The notes beneath the pieces are model-generated. The model saw only the letters and a list, made by a program, of their open reading frames with translations, had not been told where the DNA came from and did not search any database. Both the position numbers and the translations under genes were made by a program. Positions 61,974 through 64,000 of a stretch of DNA of 64,000 nt are shown here, piece by piece. The DNA comes from Macrocystis pyrifera (Eukaryota > Sar > Phaeophyceae > Laminariales > Laminariaceae). How positions within the stretch are numbered: the first letter of the stretch is position 1; each line of letters opens with the position of its first letter. The stretch covers positions 7,001,901 to 7,065,900 of the forward strand of contig JASSKH010000010.1 in assembly GCA_031763025.1 (NCBI GenBank). Reading direction: 5' to 3'.

Positions 61974-63877
61974 AGGGGTTGGGATAGTCTTACCCGGCTA
62001 TAAATATAGTGTGCGGGAAGGGCGCCCCCGAAAGCAAACAAAAAATTCCGGTTTTATTTCGTTTGTGGGCATTGGTTGCGTCGGAAAGGTGGGGGTACTG
62101 CGTGCGATACTACCGCGCTGTCGGAACTCAACGGCGGACACTGAATTGGAGCAATAAACAGATTGCTAGAGAGCGATACATGGTTGACGTTGACAACCTG
62201 TGTATGAATGCCGAGGAGAACGATTTTCGTACATGCCTAAAGGTAGTTCGGGGACACAACACACCCAGTGAGCAACGCGCCCGGGGGGCAACAAGCTCAG
62301 CAGTGCGTTGTAGAACAAAGACTTGTACGGGACGATTTCGGTTCGGCGCAAGCGAAGCTCGTACCTGTCGATGGGAAGGCACATTAGACACCCTGTTTTT
62401 TTTCTCCGCAGACGAAACTGGATCAACGAAGATAGGGATTATACATGGCACACAAATCCAACGAGCTAATAAACCCGGGCAGCAACAAGCCCAGGAAGCA
62501 ACACCGCCAGGGAGTAGTGCTGTATCCTTCGCGATAATACTCGCCCCGGGGGGCGTTCTGGTGCGATGCAAACGAAGACCTGGTACTATATGTGCGTACC
62601 GGCTGATATGAAAGCGTGCAAAGGTTGTGTTCTGTAGGGTACTTACATAACCATACCGGGGGTATTTTTTGCGGGTATTATCCTACAAAGAGCTTGTGTA
62701 AGTTCCGTACGACATGCATACCCGTACTCGTACCCGCAACTTCTGTAAGTTCCGTACCACTTTCATATCCGTGCCCGGAACTTTTTGGGAGTTCTGTAAG
62801 GCTCTTGCATGATACCCGGGAGACCGGTATACCTTTGTCACAATACCCGGGGTACGGTCCTTGTCTTGAAAACCGTGGCATACAGCAACATCAACAACAG
62901 CAACAAACGAAAATGGGTGGCATTGGCCTGTACCAGGTATCAGGTGTATGTTACCTGGTATGGTTTTAGTGTATGTGCAGTATGATACCAATCGCAGCAG
63001 TATGCCACGTACATTCTACCTGGTATGTATTTCTTTCACCTGTTTCAATATGTTGTCCTTTCGCCCCCTTGAGCTCCATGTATTACCATGGTACCCGTAC
63101 TCGGAAATCCATGAGGCTCGGTACGACACTTATGCCCGTACCCGGAACTTCCGTAAGTTATGTGCACCCGTGACAAATACCCGGGGTACGGGTACAAGTT
63201 TTCTATACTCGTACCTGCCCGGAACTTCTGTGAGTTAAGTACGCCCGCTTCACAATACCCGGAACTTCTGCGAGTTCTCCTTAAGACTTTCACGCCCGTA
63301 CCCGGATATTCTGTGAGTTCTGTGCGCGCGTGCCGCAATACCCCGGGTACATACGGGTACAACTTTTTTATGCCTGCCCGGAATTTCTGTGAGTTCTGTG
63401 CGCCCGCGGCACAATACCCGGAGTTCTGTGCGTTCTGTAAGACTTTCATACATTTTCATACCCGTACCCGGAACTTCTATGCGTTCTGTAAGACATCCGA
63501 ACCCGTGCGCGGAATACACGAACCCTGCAGATCATAGCCTTGGAAACGTGCATATTTTCTGTTCTTTCATTCCGCCGTGCTCGTGCTTATTTTGTTTCCA
63601 CTAGATAGCTGCAAAAGCGCCCCCACGCTAATTTCGAGTACTTTCCCCCCCGCCAATAAAAATCGTTGCTGTTTGGAAGGGATTTATTGCTGCCAGAGTG
63701 TACTTGGAGTGGTGCTACTGTCGTGACATGTTGGATTTGATCGCACGACGAACCCACATTGACTTGGATTATTCCTTCTGTAGGTGGCGATACTGAACTA
63801 CTGCAAAGCCCTGCCCGCTAAGTTTTTGGCTCTTCTGGTGAACCACGCGCGACACCTACACAGGCTGGAAATATACG
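31515..63877 (+). CDS. Giant cysteine-containing leucine-rich-repeat protein gene (AMN1/FBXL-like), split into about 16 exons, 3' end outside window
   Basis: Seen: a series of + strand exons each bounded by AG and GT, translating to repeats of the form CPxLxxLxLxxCxxLxD. Examples are LRSLDVSGNETVSD, LRELNLDGCSGLGD, LETLSVAGNASVGD and LSHLDLSGCVRL. Splice phases agree at most junctions (exons 1-7, 8 to 13, 14 to 16), which chance ORFs would not do. Known: this repeat type builds the curved solenoid of AMN1 and F-box/LRR proteins, which bind other proteins, often ubiquitin-ligase substrates. No F-box is recognised here, so ligase function is inference only. Odd: very long Gly, Pro, Ala and Glu/Asp insertions in exons 7-9 and 13, introns up to about 5 kb, total span over 32 kb. 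Two joins are unresolved (inside exon 8; exon 13 to 14). Exon 16 ends in phase 1 with a GTGAGG donor, so coding continues beyond the window. It could be two adjacent LRR genes, but phase continuity argues for one. Confidence 0.8.
32254..32368 (+). CDS. LRR gene exon 2
   Basis: Acceptor GTCCGAAG, donor CAG|GTGCGAG. One base completes the Arg codon from exon 1, then YPAKSCAELEDVRLSWCPHL, a typical C-A-x-L-x-x-V-x-L repeat. The exon ends in phase 0. Phase agreement with exon 1 fixes the start. Confidence 0.75.
33028..33130 (-). mobile_element. MITE copy C, 103 bp
   Basis: Opposite orientation to copy A: left end TTCCGGAGGACCGTAG, right end GGTCCCCGTAG, flanked by TA. The interior (CCTGCGGTACACACAAAAAC) is the complement of copy A's. 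Lies in intron 2, ending about 85 bp before exon 3. Confidence 0.8.
33217..33288 (+). CDS. LRR gene exon 3
   Basis: 24 codons between CCACCGCCAG and AAG|GTTGAG, phase 0 at both ends. Reads GDEACPLRSLDVSGN then ETVSDGIFK, a near-perfect repeat that continues directly into exon 4 (FK|ALAGRCPSL). Confidence 0.85.
33314..33356. repeat. (GAT)14 microsatellite
   Basis: Perfect GAT repeat of 43 bases, starting 26 bases after the exon 3 donor in intron 3. Confidence 0.95.
33481..33697 (+). mobile_element. SINE-like element S6, 5'-truncated
   Basis: Begins at GCCTCACAAGCGGTTCTTAG directly after a pure run of about 38 C (33,443-33,480) and ends in about 18 C. Lies in intron 3 of the LRR gene, sense orientation. 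Confidence 0.88.
33744..33772. repeat. G29 homopolymer
   Basis: Pure run of about 29 G in intron 3, facing the C runs at 33,443-33,480 and 33,680-33,697. Confidence 0.95.
34813..34846. repeat. 12-bp perfect hairpin
   Basis: GGAAAAATATCT, loop AGACTCGACA, AGATATTTTTCC. It sits in intron 3, about 240 bp before exon 4. Confidence 0.9.
35089..35221 (+). CDS. LRR gene exon 4
   Basis: Strong acceptor: a T-rich tract (T16) then CCCCTACCTAAG. Donor ACAG|GTTAGG. Reads ALAGRCPSLSVLKVDACPRL, then LQRLAVGCPELTSLSAEAST: one and a half repeats. Phase 0 in, phase 1 out. Confidence 0.9.
35444..35596. repeat. GGGTC array with both orientations (fold-back)
   Basis: GGGTCGGGTCGAGTCGAG (35,463-35,485) faces CCCGACCCGACCCGATCC (35,498-35,515) across about 12 bases, then more decayed CCGA units with TTTGAAACCC spacers like those at 11.1 kb (TTTCCAAACTTTTGC, reverse). 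Intron 4. Confidence 0.85.
36823..36935 (+). CDS. LRR gene exon 5
   Basis: Acceptor GGACGTCAG, donor CTCAG|GTGGGT. The first two bases complete Gly, giving EASTGISDMAVSNFIMES across the junction, then GRLRSLRLGGCPIGGLTAQ. Phase 1 in, phase 0 out. The C-rich tract upstream (36,750-36,768) serves as polypyrimidine tract or lies near it. Confidence 0.85.
37297..37332. repeat. CAGTGG hexamer repeat, 6 units
   Basis: Perfect (CAGTGG)6 in intron 5. Confidence 0.95.
37439..37486. repeat. 12-bp tandem repeat, 4 units
   Basis: GTGGTACACCAT repeated four times, one unit with a G for C change. Intron 5. Confidence 0.95.
37771..37873 (+). mobile_element. MITE copy B, 103 bp
   Basis: Same ends and interior as copy A in the same orientation (TTACGGGGGACCATAGTG ... 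ACTATGGCCCCCCGTAC), flanked by TA. Within intron 5 of the LRR gene. Confidence 0.85.
38385..38605 (+). repeat. GCCGGCACT dispersed repeat, copy 4
   Basis: GCGCAAGCTAACAACACCGG, AGCGGCGACCGGCACT, GGGGCAAGCGATTCTGC, AATCGGCACTACTCAACGGG. Contains a short tandem duplication ACTCCGCACACGGC (38,462-38,495). In intron 5. Confidence 0.7.
39158..40020. repeat. Decayed minisatellite, AATACTNNGAGTA words
   Basis: Repeated forms of CGAAATACTTGGAGTA, GAGATACTGAGAGTATT, GCAGTACCGAACCCCGA and CCCCGAAATACTGC spaced 30-60 bp apart over almost 900 bp. Both orientations of the GAGTA word occur. Intron 5. Confidence 0.65.
40404..40497 (-). pseudogene. tRNA-like sequence with T-run terminator
   Basis: Minus strand: a D-arm-like GTGC, loop CAGTTGTTCGA, GCAC; an inner stem TTATA/TATAA; then GAGGTTCGACTCGCACC and ATCCACCC followed at once by 11 T (40,394-40,404 region) and a second long T run. 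The A-box and B-box words and the pol III-type terminator are in tRNA order, but the T stem pairs poorly and no matching 5' acceptor strand was found. Probably a decayed tRNA or tRNA-derived element. Confidence 0.35.
42293..42427 (+). CDS. LRR gene exon 6
   Basis: Acceptor after a T8 tract (TTTGTTTGCAG). 45 codons in phase 0: LLLRGACLRELNLDGCSGLG, then ACPQLLDLSLLGCRA, two complete repeats. Donor chosen at GCG|GTGAGA because it keeps the GC at the repeat end; CTAG|GTTGTC 15 bases earlier is an alternative. Confidence 0.88.
42775..43020 (+). mobile_element. SINE-like element S7, 5'-truncated
   Basis: Starts at TGTCATCCATTTGCAAG shortly after a C7 tract and carries a 12-base insert (TTATTACAGTACGG region) in the core. 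Ends in an 11-C run abutting S8. In intron 6. Confidence 0.85.
43021..43556 (+). mobile_element. SINE-like element S8, full length
   Basis: Starts TATTATATATAGGTTGGG directly after the C run of S7 and ends in C6. About 535 bp. The two copies form a head-to-tail pair separated only by poly-C. In intron 6, about 160 bp before exon 7. Confidence 0.88.
43716..44128 (+). CDS. LRR gene exon 7 with Gly/Glu-rich insertion (3' end uncertain)
   Basis: Good acceptor (TTCTCTCCGG...CGTCCCCAG), phase 0. Starts LSCRGAWQCTQHPAVETLSI; the VETLSI position falls 25 residues after LLDLSL of exon 6, as expected for this repeat. It then runs into a low-complexity stretch with a Gly run and a Glu run. The frame stays open to about 44,131; GTGGGT near 44,116 and GTGAGC near 44,130 are both possible donors. 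Confidence 0.55.
44143..46274 (-). pseudogene. LINE (non-LTR retrotransposon) copy L4, 5'-truncated and frameshifted
   Basis: Reading leftwards, broken frames show reverse-transcriptase landmarks: an N-terminal REFTREEAKKCVAKLQNRKA stretch, NYRGTTLLSTAVGK, GQAGFRPNRSC, catalytic motif A in FPDVQKAYDTVW, motif B region GVAQGCTLSPNLF, and motif C FADD near 45,480. Thumb-like sequence follows, then a C-terminal CPCGK...H...C zinc-knuckle-like motif. The endonuclease is absent (5' truncation) and at least three frame changes make it inactive. The 5' break lies directly on the C run of SINE-like copy S9, and its own 3' end is another C run (G run at 44,143-44,154 on the + strand). It lies within intron 7 of the LRR gene in antisense. 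Confidence 0.85.
46275..46562 (-). mobile_element. SINE-like element S9, 5'-truncated
   Basis: Minus-strand copy starting at GTCTCTGGATGTGGCCACG directly after the C run of S10 and ending in a run of about 16 C (G run at 46,275-46,290), where LINE L4 begins. Confidence 0.85.
46563..46682 (-). mobile_element. SINE-like element S10, short 3' fragment
   Basis: Minus-strand CCTGGTCGGTGAAACGCTGG to a 12-C run; diverged (CCATGGTCATACGCCTAAGG). First member of the S10-S9-L4 series. Confidence 0.75.
46845..46957 (+). mobile_element. SINE-like element S11, short 3' fragment
   Basis: Begins GTGTCTGCCTGGTCGGTGAA just after a C-rich tract (46,817-46,843) and ends in 9 C, where S12 starts. Confidence 0.8.
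46958..47317 (+). mobile_element. SINE-like element S12, 5'-truncated
   Basis: Begins at TTACTCCGCACAAGGGGG, the middle of the family consensus, directly after the C run of S11, and runs to a C-rich end (CCCCCCTCCCCCC). Confidence 0.85.
47330..47790. repeat. TGTGCGATAACTCCGA interspersed repeat
   Basis: At least five copies: TGTGCGATATCTCCGACA, GTGCGATACTG, TGTGCGATAACTCCGATA, TGTGCGATAACTCCCGATA, TGTGCGATAACTC, plus an inverted TTATCGCACAC at 47,332. Spacing is irregular. Intron 7, 160-620 bp before exon 8. Confidence 0.7.
47951..48896 (+). CDS. LRR gene exon 8 region (internal join unresolved)
   Basis: Acceptor after a long C tract (CCCAG at 47,950). Just after it, FDIRGLQGTVRYLS looks like a repeat, but that frame stops at 48,094 where a GTGAGA donor sits. 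A second frame holds LKRLRLELAVDP and LPTGLEVLDVWSC followed by a Pro run (CCG/CCT repeat). A third frame, open only after a stop at 48,680, holds IAQACPALRELVIRGDP and ends at GAG|GTAGGT in phase 2. All three contain repeat-like motifs, so one or two small introns or assembly indels must connect them. Highly GC-rich and microsatellite-like. Confidence 0.55.
49327..50118 (+). CDS. LRR gene exon 9 with long low-complexity inserts
   Basis: Acceptor TGCTTTCTTCAG, donor CTCGG|GTGAGC. Phase 2 in matches exon 8, phase 2 out matches exon 10. Contains LRALTIVDCPSLPPLAV, LEHVALG, a Pro run, an Ala/Glu-rich stretch, then LTRLTLACRRLKRVEVVHC. A second frame near the start (SARLRALTPQRLPLSIS, ending CAG|GTAGTG) also looks repeat-like, so an extra splice form is possible. 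Confidence 0.75.
50497..50546 (-). mobile_element. SINE-like element S14, about 45-bp 3' end
   Basis: Minus-strand TGGTTATACGACTACGGTCG... GTGAGTAAACCCCC, the last 45 bases of the family, directly after the C-rich tail of S13. The shortest member of the tandem series. Confidence 0.65.
50547..51062 (-). mobile_element. SINE-like element S13, full length
   Basis: Minus-strand copy from TATATATGTATAGGTTAGG to a CCCCTCCCC tail. Its 5' end abuts a C-rich tract (G-rich 51,067-51,086 on +). Lies in intron 9 of the LRR gene. Confidence 0.83.
51638..51706 (+). CDS. LRR gene exon 10
   Basis: Acceptor CAACCGTGACAG, donor AACAC|GTGAGC. Joins exon 9 as CPSLG|EIEVFAKPALVDVRV, then DDCRLGN. 69 nt, phase 2 in and out. 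Too short to be noticed without its neighbours; phase agreement on both sides supports it. Confidence 0.8.
52030..52175 (+). mobile_element. SINE-like element S15, diverged 5' portion
   Basis: After a C17 tract, a decayed match to the family's 5' half: CATCAGGGTACCGTT, GGCGGTTACCATGG, AAGTTGGATAATG, GAGAACCTTTAACTCCGCAG, GGTCGTATCG. The 3' core is missing. Confidence 0.6.
52265..52660. repeat. Degenerate CAGT/GGCA tetranucleotide array
   Basis: About 400 bp dominated by CAGT with GGCA, CGGT and AAGT variants. Intron 10. Confidence 0.9.
53019..53100 (+). CDS. LRR gene exon 11
   Basis: Acceptor CTTGGACCGAG, donor CCC|GTGAGT. Reads RTLVNLTKACWKLETLSVAG then NASVGDP, a clear repeat. Phase 2 in (AC plus T gives Thr), phase 0 out. 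Confidence 0.85.
55425..55600. repeat. GCA/GCG trinucleotide array
   Basis: (GCA)n and (GCG)n blocks with CATCAGCAGCCGCG spacers. Open in all forward frames as poly-Ala, Gln or Ser. It lies in intron 11 and lacks splice signals in phase, so it is treated as non-coding. Confidence 0.85.
56113..56168 (+). CDS. LRR gene exon 12
   Basis: Strong acceptor CTTCTCTGCCGCAG and donor CGG|GTAAGT. Reads VFASALMECPRLRLLNMHG, continuing VGDP|VFASAL from exon 11. Phase 0 in, phase 2 out. Confidence 0.88.
56798..58216 (+). CDS. LRR gene exon 13, large exon with charged low-complexity domain
   Basis: Acceptor TCGCAAAAG downstream of a C tract; donor CCGAG|GTGAGA. 473 codons, phase 2 in and out. The first part holds two repeats (VEELTVSHAPGFTG; LRRLSVSHCRSLVDL). 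The rest is a Gly/Glu/Arg-rich, probably disordered region with an acidic run, an Ala run encoded by GCT/GAT repeats and Lys/Arg clusters resembling nuclear-localisation signals. It ends in a helical-looking TRDKLERLAAILP. The repeat domain is therefore interrupted by about 380 residues. Confidence 0.8.
58217..59862 (+). other. Intron 13 region, probably hiding one small exon
   Basis: A phase mismatch between exons 13 and 14 predicts an extra exon of length 3n+1. Candidates seen are a frame after CGCCGGACAG at 58,735 (SCIRFLQEACPRSTAECPW) and one after GACCTGCCAG at 59,191 (VVDHLELNLPLWDMDG). Neither gives a clean fit at both ends. C tract at 59,597-59,618. Confidence 0.5.
59863..60267 (+). 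CDS. LRR gene exon 14
   Basis: Acceptor ACATACGTGCAG, donor CTGCAG|GTGAGG; exactly 135 codons, phase 0 both sides. Starts PPKTLKFKQLVTLAQE and ends CFKNLQ, which joins exon 15 as FKNLQ|FLEIHDC, a perfect repeat. The middle is Ser/Ala/Pro-rich. The phase does not match exon 13 (phase 2), so a small exon of length 3n+1 is missing between 58,217 and 59,862, or another donor is used. Confidence 0.75.
60279..60400 (-). mobile_element. SINE-like element S16, 3' fragment beside a splice donor
   Basis: Minus-strand copy of the last 115 bases (GGTCGGTGAAAACCCGACG, ATGCATGACATGCG) with its C tail as GGGGGG at 60,279-60,284, only about 11 bases after the exon 14 donor. Confidence 0.65.
61276..61506 (+). 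CDS. LRR gene exon 15
   Basis: Acceptor CGCCTGCTCCAG, donor TTGCAG|GTTTGA; 77 codons in phase 0. Three repeats: FLEIHDCTGLKTLEGL, LTSLHLEAAVL and LSHLDLSGCVRL, then a Gly/Ser linker from an AGC/GGC microsatellite, ending LSELQ. Confidence 0.9.
62690..63500. repeat. Irregular tandem repeat, TACCCGGAACTTCTGTGAG words
   Basis: About 12 copies of CCCGGAACTTCTGTGAGTT-like units joined by CTGTGCGCCCG, CACAATACCCGGGGTACGG and GTAAGACTTTCATACCCGTA. Covers most of the 3' half of intron 15. No continuous frame. Confidence 0.85.
63784..63877 (+). CDS. LRR gene exon 16, last exon visible
   Basis: Acceptor ATTCCTTCTGTAG, donor TACG|GTGAGG. Reads LQ|VAILNYCKALPAKFLALL, then HLHRLEIYG: one repeat in phase 0, leaving in phase 1. 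The next exon must lie beyond 64,000. Confidence 0.82.
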
Positions 63878-63927
63878 GTGAGGTTTAAGCGCTGGCCATG
63901 ACATGTCGCGACGGGTAAAGGGAAGAA

Positions 63928-64000
63928 GGGGGGGGTGCATTCATGCCATGCATGGCCGTAGTCGTACAACCATAGACCCTCTGCATCCCTACCATCCTGG
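63928..64000 (-). mobile_element. SINE-like element S17, cut by the window edge
   Basis: A G run at 63,928-63,936 then GCATGGCCGTAGTCGTACAA and CCATAGACCCTCTGCATCCC match the family's 3' end in reverse. About 50 bases after the exon 16 donor. Continues outside. Confidence 0.75.

Noticed and set aside
62009..62611. 200-codon frame in intron 15
   Set aside because: No ATG at its start, no domain, and exons 15 and 16 join in phase 0 without it.
1..64000. CRISPR array, operon, bacterial promoters or rRNA
   Set aside because: No regularly spaced repeats with unique spacers, no co-directional gene runs with ribosome-binding sites, and no rRNA signatures; split exons show the DNA is eukaryotic.

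Overview
The window reads as nuclear DNA of an intron-rich eukaryote. Coding exons are short, GC-rich and bounded by GT..AG introns with pyrimidine tracts. Proteins carry long Gly, Ala, Pro and Glu/Asp insertions, intergenic DNA is full of degenerate repeats and long C or G runs, and retroelements are common. This style fits a brown alga such as Ectocarpus; that assignment is inference from style, not from a marker gene.

Right half (about 30.4-64 kb, + strand): one very large leucine-rich-repeat gene of the cysteine-containing (AMN1 / F-box-LRR-like) class. About 16 exons can be read between 31,515 and 63,877. Most junctions agree in splice phase, many exons carry about one repeat, and the gene runs off the right edge. 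A possible first exon lies at 30,427-30,508. Introns up to about 5 kb hold retroelement copies, a MITE, decayed minisatellites and a tRNA-like relic. Two places, inside exon 8 and between exons 13 and 14, could not be joined in frame.

Left half (1-30 kb): gene-poor. The best coding candidate is a minus-strand low-complexity acidic protein at 24.3-25.5 kb whose frame switches once. Weaker minus-strand candidates lie at 6.2-7.0, 9.5-9.8 and 23.4-23.6 kb. The rest is intergenic DNA with dispersed repeats.

Repeat landscape, the most unusual part of the window: (1) a roughly 520-bp SINE-like element (about 17 copies, S1-S17) and a LINE (4 copies, L1-L4, one with reverse-transcriptase motifs). Their 3' ends are similar, and both end in runs of C rather than A. 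(2) These copies sit head to tail, each new copy starting directly after the C run of the previous one, which suggests targeting of poly-C tracts by the family itself. (3) A 103-bp MITE with TA target duplications. (4) A dispersed GCCGGCACT-rich repeat. (5) GGGTC pentamer arrays. (6) A strongly over-represented 9-bp palindrome, TACC(A/T)GGTA. All coordinates and counts were made by eye and carry errors of a few bases.
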